64,000 nt of DNA from Lelliottia amnigena. Its GTDB lineage: Bacteria > Pseudomonadota > Gammaproteobacteria > Enterobacterales > Enterobacteriaceae. Below, piece by piece: positions 40,985 to 51,433 of the stretch. The DNA is taken from assembly GCA_900635465.1 (NCBI GenBank), contig LR134135.1:2418001-2482000 (forward strand). The letters are read 5' to 3'. Position 1 is the first letter of the stretch. Each line of letters begins with the position of its first letter. The notes under the pieces are model-generated. The model saw nothing but the letters and a program-made list of their open reading frames with translations, had not been told where the DNA came from and ran no database searches. The translations under genes and the position numbers were made by a program.

Positions 40985-41011
40985 TCAAGTTCCCCGCTGA
41001 GTTGCCGATAC
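40985..41011 (+). promoter_or_regulatory. Sigma28 (FliA) promoter of the chemoreceptor gene
   Basis: TCAAGTTC (40985-40992), an 11-base spacer, and GCCGATAC (41004-41011) match the flagellar sigma28 consensus TAAAGTTT-N11-GCCGATAA at 6/8 and 7/8 positions. It ends 32 bases before the ATG and ties the receptor to motility gene expression. Confidence 0.85.
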
Positions 41012-41043
41012 GAACCTTAAGTCAACTCAGCAGGTATTAACGT

Positions 41044-42829
41044 ATGTTCAGATCAATCCGCGCTCGTATTATCGCCGCAACGACAGGCTGTCTGGTCGTT
41101 GCCCTTGTTCTTAATACCTTCATTAACTTCTACGTCACGCGACAGGATAACCAGCAATCTCAGCGCGATATCCTCGCCAGTACCAGCGCCAGCCATAATA
41201 TTGCCATTGCCGACTGGGTGAACAGCAAGCTCACGGTAATTGCTTCTGCGCAATCCGTGGCCCTCAATGACGACCCGGTGCCGGTGTTTAAACAGCTGGC
41301 CAAGGCGGGGGGGATTCACCAACGTTTACGTCGGCTACGCCAGTAAAACGGCGAAATTCTCCGATCCTGAAGGCGTACCGGCTGATTACGATCCGACCGT
41401 GCGTCCGTGGTATCAGCAGGTGGTAACCGCCGATGCGCCCGTCGTGACGGCGCCTTACGTGGATGCCGGAACGGCTAAACTGGTGGTGACGTTTGCCGTG
41501 CCGGTGAAAGAGAACGGTGAGCTGAAAGCGGTCGTCGCCGGAGACGTGGCGATGGACAGCGTCGTCGCGAACGTTCGCGGTATCCATCCTACGCCTGCCA
41601 GCAGCGGGTTGCTGATCGACAGCGACGGAACGGTGATTGCCGCAAACGATCCGGCTCAAACAATGAAGCCGTTTTCCGAAGCCATCAAAAATGTCGATTT
41701 GAACGACCTGAAAAAAGGTGCAGCAATCGACGGGACATTAGCGGGCGTCGAGAAAACCTTTATCGCCACGCCGATCGCAGGCACCCACTGGCTGTTGGTG
41801 GTCGCCCTCGACAGCAGCGATGCAACATCGGGTATGCGTTCCCTGCTGAAAGCCTCTGGCCTGTCGCTGGTGATTCTGGTGTTGCTCAGCGGAGCCATTA
41901 TTCATTTCGTCATCGCCCGCTTGCTGAAACGTCTGTCAGACGTTCGTGATGCCATGCACGCCATCGCGAACGGGACGAACGACCTGTCTCAGCGCTTGCC
42001 GGAAAATGGCCAGGACGAAGTGGCGGAAATCGCCCATGCGTTTAACGCCTTTAGCGATAAGCTCTCCACGGTGATGGTACAACTGCGTGATGCCAGCGCC
42101 TCGGTGAAAAATGCGGCGCGCGAAATTGCCGCCGGAAACCAGGATCTTTCGGGACGTACCGAGCAAGCAGCCTCCAGCCTGCGTGAAACCGCCAGTGCGG
42201 TCGAGCAAATTACCGCGTCTGTGACGCAGTCTAATGAGTCCGCCGCCGAGGCCAACGATCAGGCCAGCAAAGCCTCTGCTGCCGCATCGCGCGGGGGCGA
42301 AGTGGTTTCACAAGCCATCACCACCATGCAGTCAATTGAAGTGGCTTCTGCAAAGATCGGCGACATCACCAGCGTTATCGACGGAATTGCGTTCCAGACC
42401 AACATTCTGGCGCTGAACGCAGCGGTTGAAGCTGCTCGTGCGGGTGAACAAGGTCGCGGTTTTGCTGTTGTCGCCGGTGAAGTCCGTAGTCTGGCGAGCC
42501 GCAGTGCGCAGGCCGCGAAAGAGATCAAAACGCTGATCGATTCGACCGCTCACAGCGTGGCAACCGGTTCGCGCTATGTTCATCTTGCCGGTGAAAGCAT
42601 GGATGAGATCCGCGCCAGCATTGGCAGCGTGTCGGGGATTATGCGCGAGATTTCGGTGGCGACCAGCGAACAGATGAAAGGCATTCACGAGATTAATCAT
42701 GCCGTGACGCATCTCGATCGCATGGTGCAGCAGAACGCCGAACTGGTAGTGGAATCCGCCGCGGCGGCAGGCGCATTGCAGAGCCAGGCGGGCGACCTGG
42801 CTGAAACGGCCGGCCATTTCCGCATTTAA
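41044..42829 (+). CDS. Methyl-accepting chemotaxis protein (dCache type; one frameshift)
   Basis: Transmembrane chemoreceptor. The N-terminus MFRSIRARIIAATTGCLVVA holds the first membrane segment. A periplasmic Cache-type sensor (about 30-275) includes DPTVRPWYQQVVTADAPVVT. A second membrane segment is followed by HAMP, and then a cytoplasmic signalling domain with the hairpin tip VIDGIAFQTNILALNAAVEA. One extra G in the G7 run at 41307-41313 splits the frame; corrected length is 594 residues. No C-terminal NWETF-like pentapeptide is seen, so it probably relies on other receptors for adaptation. Ligand unknown; the Cache sequence suggests amino acids or organic acids. Confidence 0.92.
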
Positions 42830-43042
42830 TGTTATGACGGCGCGTATTTGCCTGTTCAAATACGCGCCAGCTAATCCCTTTCAGGCATTTTGTCATTTTT
42901 GTTTAATCGTTATGCCATTTTTTGATCAAAATCAGCATCCCGACCCTTCCCCTTTGGTGTTATGCCATGAGTGAATTGTGAACAACATCACGCTCAGGAT
43001 TAACCGCAGGGAGAGCGTTGTTTTCGGACTACGGGGTAAATA

Positions 43043-43285
43043 ATGGCACTGGTAAAAACAAGTTTGAAACTGTTTGGCGGGGATACAGTCGTGGTGCGTT
43101 GCTCAGAGCGCTGCCATATTCATTTGATGAGCACAAAAGCACAGAAGTCGTCGCAGGCGGATATTTTAAGCGTGCAGAATAAAGACAATGCGTGGCTAAC
43201 GGTGCCTTATACCGGCACATGGGATGTGTTGATCGACAGTCACAGCCAGTCTCTTGAGCATTCCGTAAGTTACGTTGCAGCTTGA
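43043..43285 (+). CDS. Small DUF1883-family protein
   Basis: An 80-residue protein resembling the DUF1883 family (KTSLKLFGGDTVVVRCSERC, then WLTVPYTGTWDVLIDS), probably a small beta-rich domain. Function unknown. No signal peptide or membrane segment is seen. The ribosome site is a weak GGGG eight bases before the ATG. The stop codon lies inside the first unit of an 8-bp tandem repeat, and a strong terminator follows about 60 bases later, so it is transcribed alone. Confidence 0.8.
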   Translation: MALVKTSLKLFGGDTVVVRCSERCHIHLMSTKAQKSSQADILSVQNKDNAWLTVPYTGTWDVLIDSHSQSLEHSVSYVAA

Positions 43286-43334
43286 CAGCTTGATAGCTTG
43301 ATAGCTTGATAGCTTGATAGCTTGATAGCTTGAT
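43279..43334 (+). repeat. Octamer tandem repeat (7 units of agcttgat)
   Basis: Seven consecutive copies of agcttgat, the first reading agcttgac, span 43279-43334 directly over the stop codon of the DUF1883 gene. An 8-bp period shifts frame each unit. Because every unit supplies TGA/TAG in some phase, copy-number changes would leave the protein end unchanged or alter it by only a few residues. Confidence 0.95.
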
Positions 43335-43347
43335 AGTGAAGGATATG

Positions 43348-43379
43348 GCCCGGATGCTTAACGCAACCGGGCTTTTTTT
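43348..43379 (+). terminator. Rho-independent terminator after the DUF1883 gene
   Basis: Stem gcccgg (43348-43353) and ccgggc (43367-43372) followed by seven T. It sits at the convergent junction with chaC, whose stop is at 43381. Confidence 0.85.
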
Positions 43380-43380
43380 A

Positions 43381-44077
43381 TCAGGCGAACCCTGGGCGTA
43401 ACGACGCTTCGTGAGATTCTCCGTCCAACAACGTTTTGATTTTCGACACCAGTTCGTTCAGGCAGTCATCTTTCATTCCCAACCGTGCCAGCTCTTGATC
43501 AAGCGAGAATACATACTCTGCGTTGGTGCCCAGCGGGCCACTGGCCGCGGCAATCAACGGCGCAATCACCTGTGTGCGCGTGTCGGCTTCGTACAGCGCA
43601 TGACGCGGGTCCATGATAAACACCAGCGCATTGACGGTGCGTCCGTCGTCAAGTTGCAGCTTGCACCAGCTCGGCATATAGCAGCCGGTGATCATCTCGC
43701 GCTTCCACAACAGGGGTCAGCTCGTCTTCCAGCGTGTCGTCCGGCAAACGGTAGGCCACGCCCGTGGTGCGCCCGCCCTCTTTCAGTGCAAGCATCCGGC
43801 CTGGCTGACAGGCACTGCCGCGTCCAGCCGTCAGGCGCAAACAAAACGCGCGATGCCAGCCGGGTAGCGTACCCGTTGCGGATTCCCGGTACTCCAGCGC
43901 GGGGTTCCACATCAGCGAGCCATAGCCAAATATCCAGACCGGGCCATTATCAGGACGGCAGGCCATCGTCGCCGCAAGCGACGCTGCGCGCTGTTCGGCT
44001 GACCAGAGAAGCGATTCTTCTATGTCACCAAATGCCGTTTTACAATCTGCGTTCAACAAGAAATCACGCGTTAACAC
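43381..44077 (-). CDS. chaC: Glutathione-specific gamma-glutamylcyclotransferase ChaC (one frameshift)
   Basis: Cleaves glutathione to 5-oxoproline and Cys-Gly in the cytosol. The N-terminal part includes the family motif VWIFGYGSLMWNP; the C-terminal part starts at WKREMITGCYMPSW. The break is one extra base in the G4 run 43713-43716, and correction gives 231 residues as in E. coli. I chose GTG 44077 (LTRDFLLNADCK follows) because a perfect GGAGG lies six bases upstream and the sequence matches E. coli from there. Confidence 0.93.
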
Positions 44078-44255
44078 CTTACACCTCCGCCACTGCTTGC
44101 TTCCTTGCGACAACTGTTAGCGCCTTCCCGGCATTGTATTGACTGCTCATTTTGACAGCAGTTAATAAACGATAAGCAAATAACGGGCCGGATGCAATAC
44201 AACGGAAGTTCAACAGCCAGAAATGTCCAAACAGAGGTGGCTCATCATGTGGCCA

Positions 44256-44486
44256 CTATCTCTTTTTGTGCCATTTATCATCCTCACCTTTTTCATAATC
44301 ATGTTTAACCGCAGCCCAGGCAACGCGATGCGCGGTCTCTTCGCGGCTGGCATCGTCCCGGCGATCGTCTTTGTCTTTGTATTGATCCCAGGCACTGTTA
44401 AACGCTTCTTTGTAAATATCCTGCGCATGCGGTGGCAGCACATGCTGTACGCTATCGGGTAAATCACTTTTCGATTTATAAGGCAT
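44256..44486 (-). CDS. chaB: ChaB, putative regulator of cation transport
   Basis: A 76-residue, highly charged cytosolic protein, the same length as E. coli ChaB (MPYKSKSDLPDSVQHVLPPH). It was named from its link to ChaA, but its biochemical role is unclear. It lies between chaC and the divergent chaA, as in E. coli. Confidence 0.95.
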   Translation of the reverse strand: MPYKSKSDLPDSVQHVLPPHAQDIYKEAFNSAWDQYKDKDDRRDDASREETAHRVAWAAVKHDYEKGEDDKWHKKR

Positions 44487-44756
44487 CGCTAACCTCTCTT
44501 TTCACGAAAATAATAAGTGTGGTCGATAGTGTGCAACCCTGCCAGCAATATGACATTCGTGTTAAATACAACATCTTAATATGCTGTTAATTAGGATGTA
44601 TTTTCAATAAATGCACCATTATGAGCACTTAGGCAAAAAATATCCTCATGTCGTAAAATTAGGTAAAAATTCGCAGGAATTTACCCGTTTTCTGTTAGTT
44701 TAGTGGGCTTGAATTTCACTCTATAATTACAATCATCTGCATTGACGGAGAATCGC

Positions 44757-45851
44757 ATGACAACAACACAGGAGGCGGTAAAAACCCGCCACAAGGAGAC
44801 GTCACTCATTTTCCCGGTCGTGGCACTGGCTGTGCTCTTCTTCTTAGGAAGCAGTCAGTCATTGCCAGTGGTCGTCGGGATTAATGCTCTTGCTCTGGTA
44901 GGTATTTTGTTTAGCGCCTTTAGCGTAGTACGACACGCCGATGTTCTGGCACACCGTCTTGGAGAGCCTTACGGCTCGCTGATTTTAAGCCTTTCCGTCG
45001 TTATCCTCGAAGTCAGTTTAATTTCCGCATTAATGGCGACCGGCGACGCCGCGCCAACGCTGATGCGCGATACGCTTTACTCCATCATTATGATTGTGAC
45101 CGGCGGTCTGGTGGGCTTTTCGTTATTGCTGGGCGGACAAAAATTTGCGACCCAGTACGTGAATTTGTTTGGAATTAAACAGTATCTGATTGCCCTGTTT
45201 CCGCTGGCAATTATCGTTCTGGTATTTCCAATGGCACTGCCGGGTGCGAATTTCACCTCCGGTCAGGCCCTGCTGGTCGCGCTCATCTCTGCCGCCATGT
45301 ACGGCGTGTTCCTGCTGATTCAGACCAAAACGCACCAAAGCCTGTTCGTCTACGAGCATGAAGATGACGGCGATGACCCGCATCACGGTAAGCCCTCCGC
45401 GCATAGCAGCCTGTGGCACACCGTTTGGCTGATCGTGCATCTGATTGCGGTGATTGCCGTGACCAAGATGAATGCCAATCCGCTTGAAACGCTGTTGACC
45501 GAATTGAATGCGCCTGTTGCGTTTACCGGCTTCCTGGTAGCCCTGTTAATTCTCTCGCCAGAAGGGTTGGGTGCACTGAAAGCGGTACTGAGCAACCAGG
45601 TTCAGCGCGCAATGAATTTGTTCTTTGGCTCTGTGCTGGCAACGATTTCATTGACCGTTCCTGTCGTGACAATGATTGCCTTTATGACCGGCAATGAGCT
45701 GCAGTTTGCGCTGGGTGCGCCAGAAATGATTGTCATGGTGGCGTCATTGTTACTGTGTCAGATTTCGTTCTCTACCGGACGTACGAACGTGCTCAACGGT
45801 GCAGCACATATGGCGCTGTTTATCGCTTATCTGATGACAATCTTCGCCTGA
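44757..45851 (+). CDS. chaA: Sodium-potassium/proton antiporter ChaA
   Basis: Inner-membrane Ca2+/H+ and Na+(K+)/H+ antiporter of the CaCA superfamily, important at alkaline pH. From ATG 44757 (MTTTQEAVKTRHKET), six bases after GGAG, it has 364 residues (E. coli 366). About eleven hydrophobic segments are visible. The two antiparallel repeat motifs include SLILSLSVVILEVSLISALM and FLVALLILSPEGLGALKAVL with the acidic transport residues. An acidic loop (YEHEDDGDDPHHGK) separates the halves. A five-codon longer start is possible. Confidence 0.96.
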   Translation: MTTTQEAVKTRHKETSLIFPVVALAVLFFLGSSQSLPVVVGINALALVGILFSAFSVVRHADVLAHRLGEPYGSLILSLSVVILEVSLISALMATGDAAPTLMRDTLYSIIMIVTGGLVGFSLLLGGQKFATQYVNLFGIKQYLIALFPLAIIVLVFPMALPGANFTSGQALLVALISAAMYGVFLLIQTKTHQSLFVYEHEDDGDDPHHGKPSAHSSLWHTVWLIVHLIAVIAVTKMNANPLETLLTELNAPVAFTGFLVALLILSPEGLGALKAVLSNQVQRAMNLFFGSVLATISLTVPVVTMIAFMTGNELQFALGAPEMIVMVASLLLCQISFSTGRTNVLNGAAHMALFIAYLMTIFA

Positions 45852-45869
45852 GACTGATAGCTTCAAACG

Positions 45870-45899
45870 AAAAACGGCAACCCTGGGGTTGCCGTTTTG
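45870..45899. terminator. Bidirectional terminator between chaA and kdsA
   Basis: Stem aacggcaacc (45873-45882) and ggttgccgtt (45887-45896) with A-run on the left and T-run on the right, placed between the convergent stops of chaA and kdsA. Confidence 0.88.
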
Positions 45900-45918
45900 C
45901 TTTGTATCGCGGGACGCG

Positions 45919-46782
<864 letters not shown>

Positions 46783-46809
46783 TTATTCAGGTGTGAATCG
46801 GAATTAAGA

Positions 46810-47619
46810 TTAATGCAGTGTAATGTGTTTATGCGCGATCGAATTGATCTGCGCGCGAATCATTTCGCTTATCGGGTCTTCCGGGCACTGCTCAACGAAG
46901 TAGTTCAAATCCGTCAGCGCAACGTGATCGCAATCCAGCTGTGCGTAGATAAGCCCGCGATCGCGGATCTCATACGGATCTTCCGGATTGAACTGAAGCA
47001 GCACCTCGCTGGCGCGTAATGCCAGTTCCATCTGCCGTTCTTCCATGAGCGCAGATTTCAACGTATCAAGCAGCTTGCGAACGACTTCAGCGTTGTCAGC
47101 CTCATCGAGATCTTCATTGAAAAGCTCAGCAACCGGGCTGATATTGCCTTTCAGCCAGACATCCAGCGTGTGTTCGTCAAGCGTGTCGCCGTTGAACGGG
47201 TTGATTAACCACATCTCACCGTCCAGCGATTCCGCGCGCAAAATCAGCTGCGTCGGGAAGATAACCGGAACCAGCGGAATATCCAGACGGTTCGCGACCC
47301 ACAGCAGAACAGCCCCTAAGGCCACTGCGCTGCCCTGACGGTGTTTCAGTACCTCATCCAGCCAAAGCGCATCGGAAAGGCGGTACACGCCACGCGTGTC
47401 GCAAAAGCCCCATTCGCCGTAAAACAGCTCGATCAGTTTTTCCAGTTGCCACTCCTGAGAACGCGCCTGAGTAATCTCTTCACGCGCCAGGCTCACCAGG
47501 CTTTCCAGTTCATCGTAGACCCACTCTGATGTGAAATCGTCGCGGATCATCTCCGATATCAGGACCATCCCATCGCAAAGCGGGACTTTATTAAATTCGA
47601 AATCGGCTAAGGACTTCAT
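46810..47619 (-). CDS. sirB1: SirB1 family protein (YchA), transglutaminase-like/TPR
   Basis: Conserved cytosolic protein of 269 residues, the E. coli length. The N-terminal two-thirds matches the transglutaminase-like SirB1 domain (GSAVALGAVLLWVANRLDIP) and the C-terminal third forms TPR-like helices (ALRASEVLLQFNPEDPYEIR). In Salmonella the sir locus was tied to invasion gene expression; biochemical function is unknown. It sits three bases after sirB2. Confidence 0.95.
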   Translation of the reverse strand: MKSLADFEFNKVPLCDGMVLISEMIRDDFTSEWVYDELESLVSLAREEITQARSQEWQLEKLIELFYGEWGFCDTRGVYRLSDALWLDEVLKHRQGSAVALGAVLLWVANRLDIPLVPVIFPTQLILRAESLDGEMWLINPFNGDTLDEHTLDVWLKGNISPVAELFNEDLDEADNAEVVRKLLDTLKSALMEERQMELALRASEVLLQFNPEDPYEIRDRGLIYAQLDCDHVALTDLNYFVEQCPEDPISEMIRAQINSIAHKHITLH

Positions 47620-47622
47620 GAC

Positions 47623-48015
47623 TTACCCCAGTAACGGTATTCTTGTGGTGGCGAGTTTAATGATGATGTACAGCACCACCAGCCCCAGCAGAAAGGCAAT
47701 AAATCCGGCCTGCTGGCTGCGCGGACGACGACGCCCAAGCGCGATAAAACCCAAAACGATGTAGATGATAACGCCAAACAGCTTCTCAGTCAGCCATGTG
47801 CCTTTATCAGTAAATGGCAGATAGCCCGTGACCCACATCAAACCCGCGCCAGAAAGGAACAGCACCGTGTCGATACAGTGGGGCACCACGCGCACCCATC
47901 GGGCGTCAATGAGTGAATTGTTGCTGTAGCGCCACCAGTAACGCAGCACGAAAAAGCTGATGGTTAGCGTAACGGCGGCAATATGCGCATAAATCAGAAC
48001 GCTGAACATACTCAT
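47623..48015 (-). CDS. sirB2: SirB2 family membrane protein (YchQ)
   Basis: A 130-residue inner-membrane protein with four hydrophobic segments (SVLIYAHIAAVTLTISFFVL, HCIDTVLFLSGAGLMWVTGY, LFGVIIYIVLGFIALG, AFLLGLVVLYIIIKLATTR). It belongs to the SirB family of unknown function. It overlaps prmC by four bases and is coupled to it. Confidence 0.95.
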   Translation of the reverse strand: MSMFSVLIYAHIAAVTLTISFFVLRYWWRYSNNSLIDARWVRVVPHCIDTVLFLSGAGLMWVTGYLPFTDKGTWLTEKLFGVIIYIVLGFIALGRRRPRSQQAGFIAFLLGLVVLYIIIKLATTRIPLLG

Positions 48016-48842
48016 GCCATTTTGCCCAGCGTTAAACGGTCATTGCCACCGTAGTCCTGACAGGTTTCGACCCGTTCATAACCTGCCTGAGTAAACAGCG
48101 CGCGTACCGCCTCGGCCTGTGTCCAGCCGTGTTCAATCAACAGCCAGCCGCCAGCGGTAAGGTACTGACGTGACACCGTCACAATATGCGCAATATCCGC
48201 TAAGCCTTCATCTGCCGCCACTAACGCCGTGAGCGGTTCAAAGCGTACATCGCCCTGCGACAGATGGGGATCGCATTCATCAATATACGGCGGATTGCTG
48301 ACAATCATGTCAAACTGCTGGCCGACGAGCGCGTCAAACCAACTGCTTTGTTGGATCTTAACGTTGTTGAAACCGAGACGCGCCGCGTTACGCAACGCGA
48401 GCGCGACGGCATCGGGCATCACGTCAACGGCAGTGACCTGACAATCCGGACGCTCGCTCGCCAGCGCCAGCGCTATCGCACCGGTTCCAGTCCCTAAATC
48501 GAGGATCCGGCAGGCCGTTGCGGGAAGACGCGCAAGCGCGTGTTCAACCAGACATTCGGTATCCGGGCGCGGGATCAGCGTGGCCGCAGAAACATACAGC
48601 GGCAGCGACCAAAATTCGCGTTCTCCCGTCAGGTGCGCAACGGGTTCACCCGCTTTGCGACGCGACAACAGAGCGGAAAGCTGCGCATGCTGATCCGCCG
48701 TCAACGCCGTTTCACCAAATGCCAGAATAAAGGTCCGCGCTTTGCCGGTAACATGTTCCAGCAAGATTTCAGCGTCACGCCGCGGGCTTTCGCTTTCGCT
48801 AAGCTCGGCGATCGCAACGCGTAACCAGTGCTGAAAATCCAT
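48012..48842 (-). CDS. prmC: Release factor glutamine methyltransferase PrmC
   Basis: SAM-dependent enzyme that methylates the Gln of the GGQ motif in release factors RF1 and RF2. It has 276 residues (E. coli 277). The SAM-binding motif is ILDLGTGTGAIALALA and the catalytic motif is SNPPYIDECD. It begins one base after the prfA stop, so enzyme and substrate gene are neighbours. Confidence 0.98.
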   Translation of the reverse strand: MDFQHWLRVAIAELSESESPRRDAEILLEHVTGKARTFILAFGETALTADQHAQLSALLSRRKAGEPVAHLTGEREFWSLPLYVSAATLIPRPDTECLVEHALARLPATACRILDLGTGTGAIALALASERPDCQVTAVDVMPDAVALALRNAARLGFNNVKIQQSSWFDALVGQQFDMIVSNPPYIDECDPHLSQGDVRFEPLTALVAADEGLADIAHIVTVSRQYLTAGGWLLIEHGWTQAEAVRALFTQAGYERVETCQDYGGNDRLTLGKMA

Positions 48843-49924
48843 TAGTCTTGATCTGCCAGTGCCGCCAGCTGATCGGCCTGATATTCCTGCACGATGGGCT
48901 CAATCAGCGAATCAAGTTTGCCTTCCATGGTTTCGTCCAGACGGTAAATGGTCAGGTTGATACGGTGGTCGGTCACGCGCCCCTGCGGGAAGTTGTAGGT
49001 GCGGTTACGGTCGCTACGATCGCCGCTGCCCAACAGGTTACGACGGGTTGAGGCTTCGGCCTGCTGACGTTTGGCAATTTCTGCCGCGCGAATACGCGAC
49101 CCCAATACCGACAGTGCTTTGGCTTTGTTTTTGTGCTGGGAGCGCTCGTCCTGACATTCCACCACAATCCCGGTCGGCAAGTGGGTAATACGGATAGCAG
49201 AGTCGGTGGTGTTAACGTGCTGACCGCCCGCGCCGGATGAACGGAAGGTGTCGATACGCAAATCGCCTGGATTAATATCCGGCAGTTCAGCTTCGGGCAC
49301 TTCCGGCATCACTGCAACGGTACAGGCGGAGGTGTGGATACGGCCCTGTGATTCCGTGGCCGGAACGCGCTGTACGCGGTGTCCGCCGGATTCAAACTTC
49401 AGACGACCATAAACGCCTTCACCGCTGATTTTAGCGATCACTTCTTTATATCCGCCATGCTCGCCTTCGTTGGCGCTCATGATTTCGACACGCCAGCGAC
49501 GCGATTCTGCGTAACGGCTGTACATGCGGAACAGATCGCCGGCGAACAGCGCGGCTTCATCCCCGCCTGTACCGGCGCGGACTTCGACAAACGCGTTGCG
49601 CTCGTCATCGGGATCTTTCGGCAGCAGCAGAACCTGAAGCTGTTGCTCCATCTCTTCTGCACGGGCTTTGGCTTCCTGCAGCTCTTCTTGCGCCATCTCG
49701 CGCATTTCAGGATCGTCGAGCATCATCTGCGCGGTTTCAATATCTTCCTGAACCTGCTGCCAGTCGGTAAAGCAGCGCGAAACATCGCTTAGCTGCGCAT
49801 ATTCACGCGACAGCGCGCGAAAACGATCCTGATCTGCAATAGTCGCGGCATCGCCGAGCAAGGCCTGAACTTCTTCGTGGCGCTCGTGCAGAGCTTCCAG
49901 TTTGGCGACGATAGAGGGCTTCAT
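48842..49924 (-). CDS. prfA: Peptide chain release factor 1
   Basis: Recognises UAA and UAG in the ribosomal A site and triggers hydrolysis of peptidyl-tRNA. From ATG 49924 ([16 protein letters not shown]) it has 360 residues, as in E. coli. The codon-reading tripeptide PAT is in RVPATESQG and the catalytic GGQ is in [10 protein letters not shown]. An ATG five codons upstream is less likely. It sits between hemA (42 bases away) and prmC. Confidence 0.98.
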   Translation of the reverse strand: MKPSIVAKLEALHERHEEVQALLGDAATIADQDRFRALSREYAQLSDVSRCFTDWQQVQEDIETAQMMLDDPEMREMAQEELQEAKARAEEMEQQLQVLLLPKDPDDERNAFVEVRAGTGGDEAALFAGDLFRMYSRYAESRRWRVEIMSANEGEHGGYKEVIAKISGEGVYGRLKFESGGHRVQRVPATESQGRIHTSACTVAVMPEVPEAELPDINPGDLRIDTFRSSGAGGQHVNTTDSAIRITHLPTGIVVECQDERSQHKNKAKALSVLGSRIRAAEIAKRQQAEASTRRNLLGSGDRSDRNRTYNFPQGRVTDHRINLTIYRLDETMEGKLDSLIEPIVQEYQADQLAALADQD

Positions 49925-49966
49925 AGGCGTAAAATGCACCTTGTAATAGAAAATGGGTGTGTGGCG

Positions 49967-51223
49967 CTATTCCAGCCCGAGGCTGTTGCGCAGAATAGTC
50001 AGGCGTTCATCATCCCCGTTACGGGCAGCCTGTTGAAGTGATTTGGTTGGAGCATGAATTAACCGGTTGGTCAGTTTCCACGCCAGGTCCTGCATAATTA
50101 CCTGCGGATCGCCACCCTGTTCGAGGGCCGCCATCGCTTTGGCCGTCAGATCGTCGCGCACAAGCTCCGCCTGACCGCGATACTCACGGATGGTCTCGCT
50201 GGCGCTTTGCGCACGCAGCCAGGCCATAAATTCGCCCGATTCCTGCTCAACGATGGTTTCGGCCTGAACAGCGGCCGCTTTGCGTTGCGCAAGGTTGTGC
50301 GAAATGATGCTTTGCAGATCGTCAACGCTATACAGATAGGCGTTCGCCAGCTTGCCCACTTCCGGCTCGACATCACGCGGGACGGCGATGTCCACCAGCA
50401 GCATCGGCTGGTTACGGCGCGATTTGAGCGCACGTTCCACCATCCCTTTACCGATGATCGGCAGCGGGCTGGCGGTTGAACTGATAATAATGTCAGCGTC
50501 TTTCAGGCGTTCATCAATATCGCTTAGCGCGATAACTTCTGCGCCCACTTCATCCGCCAGAACCTGCGCGCGTTCCCGCGTACGGTTGGCGATGATCATA
50601 TGCTTGACCTTGTGCTCACGCAGATGACGCGCCACCAGCTCAATCGTCTCCCCTGCGCCAACGAGCAGCACGGTAACGGTTGAGAGGGATTCGAAGATCT
50701 GACGCGCAAGCGTACAGGCAGCGAAAGCAACCGAAACCGCACTGGCACCAATGTCGGTTTCGGTTCGCACTCGCTTGGCGACGGAGAAGGATTTCTGGAA
50801 CATGCGTTCCAAATCGCTGGCTTTTAAATGGCCTTTCTGAGAATCCGCAAAGGCTTTTTTCACCTGACCCAGAATTTGCGGCTCGCCGAGCACCAGTGAG
50901 TCAAGACCGCTGGCGACGCGCATGAGATGACTGACCGCATCGTTATCCTGATGCCAGTACACGCTGGCACGCAGCTCGTCTTCGTTCAGATTATGGTATT
51001 CGCATAACCAGCGAATCAGCGCTTCGTGGAGGTTATCCTGTTCTTCAACGCTCAGGTATAGCTCAGTACGGTTACACGTCGAGAGCACCACGCCGCCCTG
51101 CACCATCGGTTGCGCAAGCAGGCTGTCCAGCGCCTGGTCGAGCGTATCCGGCGAAAACGTAACACGTTCTCGCAACGCAACAGGGGCCGTTTTGTGGTTG
51201 ATGCCGAGTGCTAAAAGGGTCAT
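49967..51223 (-). CDS. hemA: Glutamyl-tRNA reductase HemA
   Basis: First committed step of heme synthesis: reduces glutamyl-tRNA to glutamate-1-semialdehyde with NADPH. From ATG 51223 ([15 protein letters not shown]) it has 418 residues as in E. coli. The catalytic Cys50 is in [12 protein letters not shown], the NADPH domain has [16 protein letters not shown], and the C-terminal dimerisation domain is complete. The N-terminal TLLALG... region is the degradation tag used for heme feedback in Salmonella and E. coli. The frame opens 16 codons upstream, but the conserved start is preferred. Confidence 0.98.
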   Translation of the reverse strand: MTLLALGINHKTAPVALRERVTFSPDTLDQALDSLLAQPMVQGGVVLSTCNRTELYLSVEEQDNLHEALIRWLCEYHNLNEDELRASVYWHQDNDAVSHLMRVASGLDSLVLGEPQILGQVKKAFADSQKGHLKASDLERMFQKSFSVAKRVRTETDIGASAVSVAFAACTLARQIFESLSTVTVLLVGAGETIELVARHLREHKVKHMIIANRTRERAQVLADEVGAEVIALSDIDERLKDADIIISSTASPLPIIGKGMVERALKSRRNQPMLLVDIAVPRDVEPEVGKLANAYLYSVDDLQSIISHNLAQRKAAAVQAETIVEQESGEFMAWLRAQSASETIREYRGQAELVRDDLTAKAMAALEQGGDPQVIMQDLAWKLTNRLIHAPTKSLQQAARNGDDERLTILRNSLGLE

Positions 51224-51433
51224 GTGAGCGGGAGTAGTACCAGCGTTAATAAGGTTAGCAGGACGCATCATACCTGATGCGCGAGATCAATAAAAGAGAC
51301 TGCCCCCTTTCGGAGTAATAGGCCTCACCCGCTAATTTCATGATTTAAGACAATATGAACGTAGACGCTGCCACCGCCGGACGCTAGCATTAAGGGTTAT
51401 AACTGCAACGCATCTCAAGGATTTGTCACTACT

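Noticed and set aside
43649..43716. chaC as two separate short genes
   Set aside because: The two frames join into one 231-residue ChaC when one G is removed from 43713-43716.
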